Positions 8,853 to 17,220 of a stretch of DNA of 64,000 nucleotides are shown in pieces (the stretch's first letter is position 1; every line of letters begins with the position of its first letter). The notes beneath the pieces were generated by a model. That model was not told the origin of the DNA and did not search any database. It was given only the letters and a program-made list of their open reading frames with translations. The position numbers and the translations under genes were made by a program. This DNA is from Chitinophagaceae bacterium (GTDB lineage Bacteria; Bacteroidota; Bacteroidia; Chitinophagales; Chitinophagaceae). The stretch is taken from the NCBI GenBank assembly GCA_016713085.1, contig JADJPV010000002.1:1116001-1180000 (forward strand). Reading direction: 5' to 3'.

Positions 8853-9248
8853 CTATTCAATCGTTCCGTAACAGGTATTTTTGATAGAACAATCATATTT
8901 ACTTTTCTTGTTTGGAAATAATACTCCAAAGTTTGGTTTCTTCTCAGGATATACTTTCACTGTAGATGCCTTTTTAAAAACAACATCTTTATTACACAGC
9001 CACAATACCCGGATAGTATCATTATTATCTGTTTTGACTATAGTTAACGAAGCGGTGGCTAAGACTCCGCAGGTAAATGGTGCTTTTGCATGAAATAATA
9101 CACTCCCTTTTAAAGTATCAGTTAGAGAAAAATAGTTCCAACTTGTTTCACATTCGGTACATGTAATTACAGGTTTAGTATTTCTTGTTTTATTAAATGA
9201 AGAAAGTAGTATAATACTGATAATGATGAAAGTAATTGTGCGAAGCAT
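8853..9248 (-). CDS. Hypothetical secreted protein
   Basis: The 131-residue protein has a hydrophobic signal segment (residues 4-17, TITFIIISIILLSS). The mature part contains six cysteines (in TCTEC, FTCGV, LWLCN, YDCS and NTCYG), suggesting disulfides in a small periplasmic or surface domain. I do not recognise a family. It is convergent with transaldolase and shares its terminator region. Coding is supported by the signal peptide and an open frame, but no homology is claimed. Confidence 0.5.
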   Translation of the reverse strand: MLRTITFIIISIILLSSFNKTRNTKPVITCTECETSWNYFSLTDTLKGSVLFHAKAPFTCGVLATASLTIVKTDNNDTIRVLWLCNKDVVFKKASTVKVYPEKKPNFGVLFPNKKSKYDCSIKNTCYGTIE

Positions 9249-9378
9249 TCTATATTCAGTTGCTGAACAAAGTTGTTACCATTAAAAGCAAAGAGTCATG
9301 TCACATTGGAACAACTCTTAAATAAATTCTCTTTCCCTCTTTTCCCTCTTTTAATCTCTTAGCTCTGCCTTTCAACTT

Positions 9379-9762
9379 TTAGCTCCTCACATCCACCAGA
9401 AAACTTCCCAAATCAACCACCTCACCCTCGCCCATCTTAAACTGTTCAAGGTCTTCCAGACTTAATTCCTCCAGCACTTTGGTAGTATAAACAGGTTTGT
9501 GATCTTTCAGTATAATAAAATAAAAGTCTGGACGGGTTTCTTTAAAAGCTGAATCATTCACAAATGAATCATGCGCAAAAGCAATACGGATATGGCCTTC
9601 AGCATCCAACCGGCTTTCACCGAGATAATCATCATCAGCAATGTCACGGTCGTATAAACGAACAGTATACTCATCGCCGGTTAATCCTTTGTCTTCTCCT
9701 TTTTCAATAAAACGGGCAATCACTACAAGGTCAGGTTCTTTGTTAAGGGTAAAATCACTCAT
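9379..9762 (-). CDS. Small acidic protein with C2-like pattern
   Basis: About 127 residues from ATG 9762 (MSDFTLNKEPDLV). The protein is acidic and beta-rich. VRLYDRDIADDDYLGES resembles the calcium-binding loop of C2 domains, where D-x-D and D-D-x-x-G-E residues hold metal. Further strands (ARPDFYFIILKDHKPVYTTKV-like, residues about 85-103) would complete a beta-sandwich. No signal peptide is seen, so it is probably cytosolic. The C2 comparison is by eye and should be taken as a suggestion. It lies downstream of lepA on the same strand, separated by a terminator. Confidence 0.55.
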   Translation of the reverse strand: MSDFTLNKEPDLVVIARFIEKGEDKGLTGDEYTVRLYDRDIADDDYLGESRLDAEGHIRIAFAHDSFVNDSAFKETRPDFYFIILKDHKPVYTTKVLEELSLEDLEQFKMGEGEVVDLGSFLVDVRS

Positions 9763-9824
9763 GGCTTTCAATTTGGTGTTTAGAATTATTTCAAGTTAAA
9801 GTAATTTCTGAATCAGAGCAAAAC

Positions 9825-9856
9825 AAAAGGCACAAAGCTGTTATACTTTGTGCCTT
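9825..9856 (-). terminator. Intrinsic terminator after lepA
   Basis: Perfect 11-base arms (AAGGCACAAAG at 9827-9837 and CTTTGTGCCTT at 9846-9856). On the minus strand, the hairpin runs into TTTTGTTTTG, giving a terminator for lepA, whose stop is at 9933. Confidence 0.8.
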
Positions 9857-9882
9857 AATTATATTTTACGCTTCGTTTAAAT

Positions 9883-9929
9883 CTCGACTCCGCTCGATTC
9901 TGCACCGCTTCCTTCGACTTCGCTCAGGA
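9883..9929. repeat. Two copies of a TCGACTYCGCTC motif
   Basis: TCGACTCCGCTC (9884-9895) and TCGACTTCGCTC (9914-9925) lie exactly 30 bp apart between the lepA stop and its terminator. The second continues with AGGA. This motif is GC-rich against AT-rich surroundings and resembles the short dispersed repeats seen between genes in Bacteroidota. Confidence 0.5.
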
Positions 9930-9932
9930 TGT

Positions 9933-11726
9933 TTATTCATCCAGCTTCAATACCGCCAAAAATGCTTCCTGCGGAATCTCCACATTACCAATTTGCCTCA
10001 TACGTTTCTTACCTTCTTTCTGTTTTTCAAGGAGTTTACGTTTACGGCTGATATCGCCACCATAACATTTAGCGGTTACATCTTTACGCATAGCACTGAT
10101 AGTTTCACGGGCTACAACTTTAGCACCAATGGCTGCCTGGATAGCGATCTGGAACTGCTGACGGGGAACCAACTCCTTTAATTTTTCACATAATTTTCTT
10201 CCAAATTCATTGCCACGGCTGCGGTGAATCAAAGCACTCAAAGCATCCACCTTATCTCCATTCAGTAAGATGTCCATTTTCACAATATCTGCATCACGGT
10301 AACCGATAGGATGATAGTCAAACGACGCATAACCACGGGTTTGTGATTTCAACTTATCATAAAAATCAAACACAATTTCCGTTAACGGCATTTCAAACAT
10401 CAGCTCCACACGGGTTGGTGTGAGGTAATGTTGATTGATAAGAATACCACGTTTGCCCAGGCAGAGCGTCATGATGTTCCCGATATAATCTGGCTTGGTA
10501 ATGATCTGTGCTTTAATGAATGGTTCTTCAATCCTGTCCATGGCCGTTGGTTCAGGCATTTGGGTTGGATTGTTCACCTGTATCTTTTCACCTTTTGTGG
10601 TATAAGCAACAAAACTTACGTTGGGTACAGTGGTGATCACTGTCTGGTTGTATTCCCTTTCCAAACGTTCCTGAATAATTTCCATGTGCAGCAAACCGAG
10701 AAAGCCGCAACGGAAACCAAAACCAAGCGCCTGTGATGTTTCCAGTTCAAAAGTCAATGAGGCATCATTCAGCTGCAGTTTGTCCATGCAGTCACGGAGT
10801 TCTTCAAAATCTTCTGTCTGTACAGGGAAGATACCGGCAAATACCATCGGCTTCACTTCCTGGAAACCTTTGATGATCTCCTTCGTTGGATTCGCTGCTA
10901 AGGTGATCGTATCACCCACTTTTACTTCTTTCGCATTCTTTACACCGGTAATGATATAACCCACATCGCCACAGGTTACTTCTTTCTTCTCAGTCATCTT
11001 CATCTTCAAGATCCCAACTTCACTTGCTTCATATTCCTGTCCTGTACTTACAAACTTTACTTTATCTCCTTTTCGTATTCTTCCGTTCCTGATACGGTAG
11101 TAAACGATCACACCACGAAAACTGTTGAACACACTGTCAAAAATCAATGCCTGCAACGGTTCATCAGGTTTACCGGTTGGTGCAGGAATCCGTTTTACAA
11201 TTGCTTCTAATATTTCTTCAATACCAATACCTGCACGACCGCTGGCTAATAAAATATCTTCGGGCTTACAGCCAATCAGGTCAATGATTTGGTCTTTCAC
11301 CTCTTCAATCATCGCACCGTCCATATCAATCTTGTTGATCACAGGAATGATCTCAAGGTTATTATCAATCGCTAAGTATAAGTTGGAAATGGTTTGCGCC
11401 TGGATTCCCTGTGCAGCATCAACCAACAATAATGCACCTTCGCAGGCTGCCAATGCACGGCTCACTTCATAACTAAAATCAACATGGCCGGGTGTATCAA
11501 TGAGGTTGAGGATATATTCCTGTCCGTCTTTGTGTTTGTAATTGATCTGGATAGCATGACTCTTAATCGTAATGCCTTTTTCTCTTTCCAGGTCCATATC
11601 ATCCAGTACCTGGTCCATCATATCACGGTCGCTGATGGTACCGGTGCTTTGTAATAAACGGTCGGCCAGGGTACTTTTTCCGTGGTCAATATGAGCAATA
11701 ATGCAAAAATTTCTGATATTCTTCAT
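9933..11726 (-). CDS. lepA: Elongation factor 4 (LepA)
   Basis: The 597-residue GTPase has the standard LepA length and order: G domain with AHIDHGKST (residues 10-18), DTPGHVDF and NKID, then domains II, III and V, and the LepA-only C-terminal domain with FDYHPIGYRDADIVKMDIL and RKRLLEKQKEGKKRM. LepA binds stalled or maturing ribosomes and can back-translocate tRNAs. The frame is intact. A TAnnTTTG promoter element lies at 11787-11794. Because it is long and undamaged, it shows that the error rate in the window is uneven rather than uniform. Confidence 0.98.
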   Translation of the reverse strand: MKNIRNFCIIAHIDHGKSTLADRLLQSTGTISDRDMMDQVLDDMDLEREKGITIKSHAIQINYKHKDGQEYILNLIDTPGHVDFSYEVSRALAACEGALLLVDAAQGIQAQTISNLYLAIDNNLEIIPVINKIDMDGAMIEEVKDQIIDLIGCKPEDILLASGRAGIGIEEILEAIVKRIPAPTGKPDEPLQALIFDSVFNSFRGVIVYYRIRNGRIRKGDKVKFVSTGQEYEASEVGILKMKMTEKKEVTCGDVGYIITGVKNAKEVKVGDTITLAANPTKEIIKGFQEVKPMVFAGIFPVQTEDFEELRDCMDKLQLNDASLTFELETSQALGFGFRCGFLGLLHMEIIQERLEREYNQTVITTVPNVSFVAYTTKGEKIQVNNPTQMPEPTAMDRIEEPFIKAQIITKPDYIGNIMTLCLGKRGILINQHYLTPTRVELMFEMPLTEIVFDFYDKLKSQTRGYASFDYHPIGYRDADIVKMDILLNGDKVDALSALIHRSRGNEFGRKLCEKLKELVPRQQFQIAIQAAIGAKVVARETISAMRKDVTAKCYGGDISRKRKLLEKQKEGKKRMRQIGNVEIPQEAFLAVLKLDE

Positions 11727-12234
11727 GAACTTTCCTTCTCAATTTTCGTGTGGTGCTCCGCCTGACATAGCCTTGGCGAAGGCGGGCAAAGGTAACGAAA
11801 ATCAGCGAGCAGAAACGGGTGAAATATGAGTGGGGATAAAGACGGATTCTATCCCCGACAGCGGTTATCAACCCTGTCGGCGGATGTTAAAAAAACGAAA
11901 GACAATTTTGTTACATGCTTTTTGAAACAATAAGCAGAGATGGTTGTGTCACTCACTTGTGCACCATAGCTTTATGCGGCGGAGCACTTGTACGGATGGT
12001 AATTCTATGCAGCCAATTGTCTGAACCGTGATTTTTTGGGTGAAAGGGATTCAGAAGATCGGTGGCTTACATTCACACTCGTTTCAAATACAATAGAGTT
12101 CAAAAGTTGAAATGTTTTACTAAAGTCAAGAATGCTGTAACCCTGAGTTTGTTAAAAGGTTGATGAGGAATTGCTTAATTCGTGATTATAAGTTCAGCCA
12201 AATTCTCATTACATTGGCTGATAAAATAACCAAC
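11727..12234. other. Gene-poor interval between lepA and a serine hydrolase
   Basis: About 500 bp without a supportable gene. It holds the lepA promoter element (11787-11794), a REP-like stem CCGCC/GGCGG (11758-11785), two nested GC-rich stems (GGGGATA/TATCCCC at 11832-11856 and CCGACAG/CTGTCGG at 11855-11880), and an imperfect inverted repeat TCTGAA/TTCAGA (12020-12055). The short open frames within it have no signal peptide, motif or convincing start. The stretch is best read as divergent promoter space littered with short palindromes. Confidence 0.55.
11787..11794 (-). promoter_or_regulatory. -7 promoter element for lepA
   Basis: On the minus strand TACCTTTG matches TAnnTTTG. It is about 60 bp upstream of the lepA start. 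A GTTTC sequence 17 bases further upstream could serve as a weak -33 region. The transcript would begin inside the CCGCC/GGCGG palindrome. Confidence 0.45.
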
Positions 12235-13488
12235 ATGAAATTGCATCTTCTGCTTCTTTTGTTTATCTCCATCCTGTCTGCCTGTGCAAACGAACCAAAA
12301 ACAAGTGAAGCAGTAGCTTCATCAACTGATTCAACAAAATTTCCTAAAAGAATCAACCGGCTTGATGGATCTTCCGTTGGTGCAGACAGTCTTACAAACA
12401 TAATAACTGAGCTGGCAAGGGCTGCGAAAGTAACAGGAGCTGCTGTCACCATTTTCAATAACAACGAAGTGGTTTATCAAAAAGCAGTCGGCTATAAAAA
12501 TTTTGAAAAGAAAGATACACTGACAACGTCTACTGTGTTTTATGGCGCTTCTTTAAGTAAGATGGCTTTTGCTTATATCGTCATGCAATTAGTTGAAAAA
12601 GCTGTTCTGCATTTGGATACTCCCCTTCAACATTATCTGAAACAGCCATTACCCGATATTAAGTTCGAAAAAGAATGGAGAGGTTTTGCCGATATAAAAG
12701 GCGATGACCGTTACAAACTAATTACAGCACGCATGTGCCTGTCTCACACTACCGGTTTTCCAAACTGGCGTTTCCTCACAGACAAAGGATTGGATGAAAA
12801 AGGGAAATTGTTTTTTCAATATACTCCCGGAACCAAATACAGTTATTCAGGCGAAGGATTACACTTGCTGCAATTCGTTATTGAACAGATTACCGGAAAA
12901 GGACTGGAAGAAATTGCAAGGAAAAACCTGTTTGATCCGTTGGGAATGAATATGACCAGTTATGTATGGCAGGAACGTTTCGAAAAGAACTATTGCAATG
13001 GACATACAACTGCTCAGGAAGTGCTTGGAAAAGATAAAGAGGATGAAGCAGGTGGTGCAGGAAGTATGGAAACAACACCCGGGGATTATGCAAAGTTTAT
13101 CTCTGCTTTTATGAAACATCAGCTGATCAAGGATTTAACATTCAGTGAAATCACCAAACAACAGATCAGGATTAAAAACAAACAACAATTCGGGCCTAAC
13201 AGAAAAGTTGATACTGATGAGTTTGATAAGATTAACCTGGGATATGGATTAGGTTGCGGCTTTTTGGAATCAGGCTATGGAAAAGGAATTTTTAAAGAAG
13301 GTCATGGTGATGGTTTTCAGCACTATTTTATTTTCTTTCCTGATAAAAAAATTGCTGTCATGATTCTCACGAACAGTGATAATGGAGAAAGTATCTTTAA
13401 GGAGTTACTTGAAATAACGATTGCCGATACTGTTACTCCATGGCAATGGGAAAACTATATACCTTATAACATGAAAGGTTCTGAATAA
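12235..13488 (+). CDS. Serine hydrolase, beta-lactamase/PBP family lipoprotein
   Basis: 417 residues from ATG 12235, which opens a lipoprotein signal peptide with lipobox L-S-A-C. An upstream in-frame ATG at 12160 would add a non-signal prefix. The mature protein has the class C beta-lactamase fold: the SxxK motif is SLSK in YGASLSKMAF, the tyrosine motif is YSYSGEG, and the C-terminal triad element is HGDG in KEGHGDGFQHYF. Such proteins are membrane-anchored esterases, peptidases or D-aminopeptidase relatives; few are true beta-lactamases. No neighbour points to a substrate. Confidence 0.88.
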   Translation: MKLHLLLLLFISILSACANEPKTSEAVASSTDSTKFPKRINRLDGSSVGADSLTNIITELARAAKVTGAAVTIFNNNEVVYQKAVGYKNFEKKDTLTTSTVFYGASLSKMAFAYIVMQLVEKAVLHLDTPLQHYLKQPLPDIKFEKEWRGFADIKGDDRYKLITARMCLSHTTGFPNWRFLTDKGLDEKGKLFFQYTPGTKYSYSGEGLHLLQFVIEQITGKGLEEIARKNLFDPLGMNMTSYVWQERFEKNYCNGHTTAQEVLGKDKEDEAGGAGSMETTPGDYAKFISAFMKHQLIKDLTFSEITKQQIRIKNKQQFGPNRKVDTDEFDKINLGYGLGCGFLESGYGKGIFKEGHGDGFQHYFIFFPDKKIAVMILTNSDNGESIFKELLEITIADTVTPWQWENYIPYNMKGSE

Positions 13489-13500
13489 TTGATGCCAGGT

Positions 13501-13887
13501 TTAGATTAGCTCCTTATGTTTTATCTGCAAAGCCATCAGCACAATGAAGAATCCAATCAGCAGGTACACAAGTTGTAACCAGTCGTAGGTTTGAATAACA
13601 CTGATCTGCACCACTTCAAATGCAATGATCATCAGTCCACCGGCCCCTGCCCAGAAAGCACCCCTGTAATGTTTCTTCCACAATTTAAACGCAGCATATA
13701 GGTTTATGAAGCCGACAAAAAAAGTAAGAGCAATTCCCGGAACAAGATAGTTGTGAAGAAAGGATTGATTGATGAGATTACTATTCAGCTGCAGTAAATG
13801 TCCATCGGGTTGAATCATCAGCATAATTCCGCAGGGAATAGCTGTGATGGCAACGAATGCGGTAAGAAACATCAATAGCTTTGCCAT
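13501..13887 (-). CDS. Small four-helix membrane protein
   Basis: 128 residues with about four hydrophobic helices (residues 4-24, 46-67, 75-95 and 101-120). A short basic tail (IKHKELI) ends the protein. I do not recognise a named family; similar small integral membrane proteins are common in Bacteroidota. It is convergent with the serine hydrolase and ends 12 bp after that gene's stop. Confidence 0.6.
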   Translation of the reverse strand: MAKLLMFLTAFVAITAIPCGIMLMIQPDGHLLQLNSNLINQSFLHNYLVPGIALTFFVGFINLYAAFKLWKKHYRGAFWAGAGGLMIIAFEVVQISVIQTYDWLQLVYLLIGFFIVLMALQIKHKELI

Positions 13888-14098
13888 TGCGATTTTTTCT
13901 TAAAGGAACACTACAATATCTGTATAGGAAATGAGTGCAGTCAAACAGTTAGGTGACAGGTATCATTGAAACTCAGCCTTTCGGCAGACCGGCATCGCTT
14001 GCTTATCCGGCAATTCTGACCAGAAAGTTTTGTAATTTTTTAATGATAATTGCGGCATTCTCAAAAAAAAATTATCTTACTGCACAAACTTGCCATAT

Positions 14099-14433
14099 AT
14101 GGATACTGTCAATTTACAAGACGGGCTTAACAAAGTTATGTCCTGGAAACGGAAGGTCTCAACATCGAACAGATCGCTGAACGGCTGCTGCAATCAGGTA
14201 TTCCTGAAAGCATGAAAGAAGAAGTGATCCTGAAGTGGAAAGAAATACGCAATGAGAAAAAGAGAAACAATGCCTTTATTTATTGCGGCATCGGGATTGG
14301 ATTATTAACCACCGGGTTCTTATTTACCCTCTTTCTATTCGACAGCGGCGGCAGTTACAGCTTCGGGCTTTATGGTTTAACCATTATTGGGCTAATCCTT
14401 GTTTTTAAAGGAATGATTGATCTGATGAGTTAA
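14099..14433 (+). CDS. Small membrane protein with helical N-terminus (one frameshift)
   Basis: The annotated frame from 14212 is only the end. Upstream, ATG 14099 begins MDTVNLQDGLNKVM, and adding one C to the pair at 14142-14143 joins it to SLETEGLNIEQIAERLLQ and on to the known end. The full protein is about 112 residues: a soluble helical part (1-60), then two transmembrane helices (about 65-82 and 89-106) separated by a short GGSYSFG loop. The N-terminal helix-turn pattern (LNIEQIAERLLQSGIPESM) suggests a small regulatory or protein-binding region. Function unknown. Confidence 0.6.
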
Positions 14434-14451
14434 GTGCTGTTTATTATTTTA

Positions 14452-14847
14452 ATGACTCAACCTTCTTCAATAAAAATAAGATCATTAGTACAGTTGTTTG
14501 GCTTGCTGCCTGAAAATGAACGCATCATCACCGATGTATTAAGGCAAATCATTCTTGAAAACCTGCCTGCTAACTGCAAAGAAAAAATATCCTTCAATGT
14601 CCCTTATTTCTATGGTAAGAAAGGAATCTGTATCGTTTGGCCATCAACAATACCAAGAGGTGGGATAAAGAAAGGTGTTTTATTAGGCTTCTGGTATGGC
14701 AATAAACTCGACGACACAGATCAGTACCTTACACATGGCACTAATAAGCAGATCTTTTATTAAATCTTCCACAGCCCAGATGAAATTGATGAACAGGCTA
14801 TTGTTCAACTGCTGAAAGAAGCTGTAAGAATTGACAGCCTCTGGTAA
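14452..14847 (+). CDS. DUF1801 (YdhG-like) protein with an in-frame stop
   Basis: From ATG 14452 (MTQPSSIKIRSLVQLFG) the frame runs through ILENLPANCKEKISFNVPYFY and stops at TAA 14761-14763. Beyond that stop the same frame continues IFHSPDEIDEQAIVQLLKEA to TAA at 14845-14847, which is the usual end of the DUF1801 domain (about 131 residues in all). The stop replaces what should be a lysine (AAA to TAA). DUF1801 proteins are small cytosolic proteins with a frataxin-like fold; a role in metal handling has been suggested from structure only. The stop is probably a base-call error. Confidence 0.75.
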
Positions 14848-14928
14848 AAAGTCAGCCATTTATTTTTCTTTTCTGCGTTCGTTTTTAAGCATAGCTTCTT
14901 AACTTCCCTGCTTCCAAAACCAATCAGC

Positions 14929-16380
14929 ATGAAAGTAATTTCTCTTTTTTCTTCTCTCCTATTTTTAGTTCTCAGCTCCACTGCACAAAAAAAACCAGTT
15001 GTCTTAAAAGACGATCAGTTAAAAACGCAGGCCGCAGCTGAAATACAATCTCATTATGAGCAATACAAGGGCATGGCCCTGCAGATCTGGAACTATGCAG
15101 AAGTTGGTTACAAGGAAGTAAAGAGCAGTGCATTGCTTCAGAAAACCCTTACAGAAAATGGCTTTACAGTTGAAGCAGGAGTTGCAGGAATACCAACAGC
15201 TTTTGTAGCTACTTACGGCAGCGGCAAACCGGTGATTGCCATTCTTGCTGAGTTTGATGCCCTGCCCGGCATTTCACAAACCAATGCACCCGAAAAAACA
15301 AGCGCAGGAAAAGATGCAGGACATGCATGCGGTCATCATTTGTTTGGAGTGGCTTCTGTTGCATCAGGAATTGCTATTAAAAAAATGATTGAAGAAAAAA
15401 AGTTTACAGGAACCATTAAAGTATTCGGCTGCCCCGCAGAAGAAGGCGGCAGCGGCAAAGTATATTTAGTAAGAGCCGGATTGTTTAAAGAGGTGGATGT
15501 GGCCATTCACTGGCATCCCGGAAATGATAATGAAGTAACCATGACGAGTGCATTGGCAAATATGTCGGCCAAGTTTCGTTTTCGTGGAATTTCTGCACAT
15601 GCTTCTGCTTCACCTGAACGTGGACGTTCTGCTTTAGATGGAGTTGAAGCAATGGATAATATGGTGAACATGATGCGTGAACATATTCCGCAGGAAACAA
15701 GGATACATTATGTAATTACCAGTGGAGGTAAAGCGCCCAATGTTATTCCTGACTATGCTGAAGTATATTACTATGTGCGTCATCCAAAAAGAGACCAGGC
15801 GCAAAGTATTTTTAACCGTGTAGTGAATGCGGCAAACGGAGCTGCTTTAGGAACAGATACAAAAATGGAATATGAAATTATTGGCGGTACACATGACCTG
15901 CTGCTCAACAAAACACTGGCTGAAGTAATGCAGAAGAATCTTGAAAAAACAGGCGGGGTAATTTATACTCCTGCTGAAATTGATTTTGGAAATAAAATTC
16001 AATCCAGTTTTGGATTCCCTGCACCGCCTGTGAGCAATGCAGCCCTCATCACTCCACTGAAAACAGTAACGGATGCAGGTGGCGGAAGCACCGATGTTGG
16101 TGATGTAAGTTATGTAGTACCTACAGTTGGTATCAGTACAGCAACCTGGGTTCCCGGCACTCCTGCACATAGCTGGCAGGCAGTAGCATGTGGTGGTACA
16201 GAGATTGGAACAAAGGGCATGATGACATCTGCCAAAACAATGGCCATGACGGCAATTGATCTGTTCCTGCATCCTGAGATCATTCAAAAAGCAACGGCAG
16301 AGTTTAAACAGAGTATTGGTGATTACCAATACAAAGCATTGCTTGGCGATCGTAAACCTGCACTGAATTACAGGGATTGA
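14929..16380 (+). CDS. M20 family amidohydrolase (AbgB-like), exported
   Basis: The 483-residue protein starts with a signal peptide (residues 1-19, ending STAQ). It is an M20 metallopeptidase/amidohydrolase. Zinc-site elements are GHACGHHLFG, PAEEGGSGK and HWHPGND, and the dimerisation domain contains SAHASASPERGRSALDG. Overall similarity is to p-aminobenzoyl-glutamate utilisation protein B. Family members cut amide bonds of N-acyl amino acids or related compounds. With an export signal it is likely periplasmic. The substrate is unknown. Frame intact. Confidence 0.88.
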   Translation: MKVISLFSSLLFLVLSSTAQKKPVVLKDDQLKTQAAAEIQSHYEQYKGMALQIWNYAEVGYKEVKSSALLQKTLTENGFTVEAGVAGIPTAFVATYGSGKPVIAILAEFDALPGISQTNAPEKTSAGKDAGHACGHHLFGVASVASGIAIKKMIEEKKFTGTIKVFGCPAEEGGSGKVYLVRAGLFKEVDVAIHWHPGNDNEVTMTSALANMSAKFRFRGISAHASASPERGRSALDGVEAMDNMVNMMREHIPQETRIHYVITSGGKAPNVIPDYAEVYYYVRHPKRDQAQSIFNRVVNAANGAALGTDTKMEYEIIGGTHDLLLNKTLAEVMQKNLEKTGGVIYTPAEIDFGNKIQSSFGFPAPPVSNAALITPLKTVTDAGGGSTDVGDVSYVVPTVGISTATWVPGTPAHSWQAVACGGTEIGTKGMMTSAKTMAMTAIDLFLHPEIIQKATAEFKQSIGDYQYKALLGDRKPALNYRD

Positions 16381-16415
16381 TTGCAATGATTTTTAATTTT
16401 GACGAAACAGAGAAT

Positions 16416-16928
16416 ATGAAAATTTCAAAAGCAACTGTTGCAGATGCAGCAGAACTGGTTGATTTATTAAACAGTGCTTACCGTGGTGAAAGTTCAAAAC
16501 AGGGATGGACAACAGAAGCACATCTCATTGCCGGTAACGTACGAACGAATGAACAATCAGTGATTGATGTCATCAATCAAACTGGAAGTGTTATTTTGAA
16601 ATGCACCGATGAACAAAATCAGATTGTTGGCACAGTGAACCTGCAGAAACATGGCAGTAAACTTTATCTCGGAATGTTCAGTGTATCACCTGCTTCACAG
16701 GGAGGTGGTATTGGCAAGAAACTATTGATTGCTGCTGAAGATCATGCAAGAGAGGTTGATTGCAATTTAATTTATATGACTGTTATCTCTGTCCGTACAG
16801 AACTGATTGACTGGTACAAACGCCATGGCTATGTGGATACTGGTGAACGGAAACCTTTTATTGAAGACGATGTAACCGGGCAGCATTTACAAGAACTGGA
16901 ATTTGCCGTTCTTGAAAAGACGATTTAA
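16416..16928 (+). CDS. GNAT family N-acetyltransferase
   Basis: 170 residues from ATG 16416 (MKISKATVADAAELVDL); an earlier ATG at 16377 overlaps the preceding stop and adds an unlikely prefix. The acetyl-CoA P-loop is visible in VSPASQGGGIGKKLL (about residues 89-103), followed by the AEDHA helix and the closing DWYKRHGYVDTG strand typical of GNAT proteins. The acceptor substrate is unknown. The acyl-CoA-binding protein gene follows by 35 bp. Confidence 0.9.
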   Translation: MKISKATVADAAELVDLLNSAYRGESSKQGWTTEAHLIAGNVRTNEQSVIDVINQTGSVILKCTDEQNQIVGTVNLQKHGSKLYLGMFSVSPASQGGGIGKKLLIAAEDHAREVDCNLIYMTVISVRTELIDWYKRHGYVDTGERKPFIEDDVTGQHLQELEFAVLEKTI

Positions 16929-16963
16929 CAGGATTCCCTTATTTTCGCCAAAACTTACGACTT

Positions 16964-17220
16964 ATGGATTTACATCAGCTTTTGATCAGGCCATTGCCGA
17001 CAGCAAAACACTCAGCGAAAAGCCCAGCAATGACACTTTATTACAACTCTATTCACTGTACAAGCAGGGAAGCGAAGGTGATGTAAACATTGATGCACCA
17101 TCTAATCCTTTTGATTTTGTTGCCAAAGCAAAATTTGAAGCATGGGAAGCATTAAAAGGAAAGTCAAAAGAACAGGCAATGCAGGATTATATTGATCTTG
17201 TTGCGAAACTGAAATCTTAA
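16964..17220 (+). CDS. Acyl-CoA-binding protein (ACBP), one frameshift
   Basis: The coding frame from about 16985 reads FDQAIADSKTLSEKPSN, LYSLYKQGSEGDVN and KFEAWEALKGKSKEQAM. These are the ACBP landmarks, including the Y-K-Q-x-x-x-G-D acyl-CoA site and K-x-x-A-W. The true start is ATG 16964 (MDLHQL), one base out of frame; a missing T in the TTTT run at 16980-16983 accounts for it. The whole protein is 86 residues, the normal ACBP size. ACBP is a cytosolic four-helix carrier of long-chain acyl-CoA; it is well known in eukaryotes and present in some Bacteroidota. It ends overlapping the convergent glycosyltransferase by 4 bp. Confidence 0.88.

Noticed and set aside
11938..12030. Small cysteine-containing open frame in the lepA upstream gap
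   Set aside because: About 38 codons without a signal peptide, family motif or promoter, in a region filled with short palindromes.
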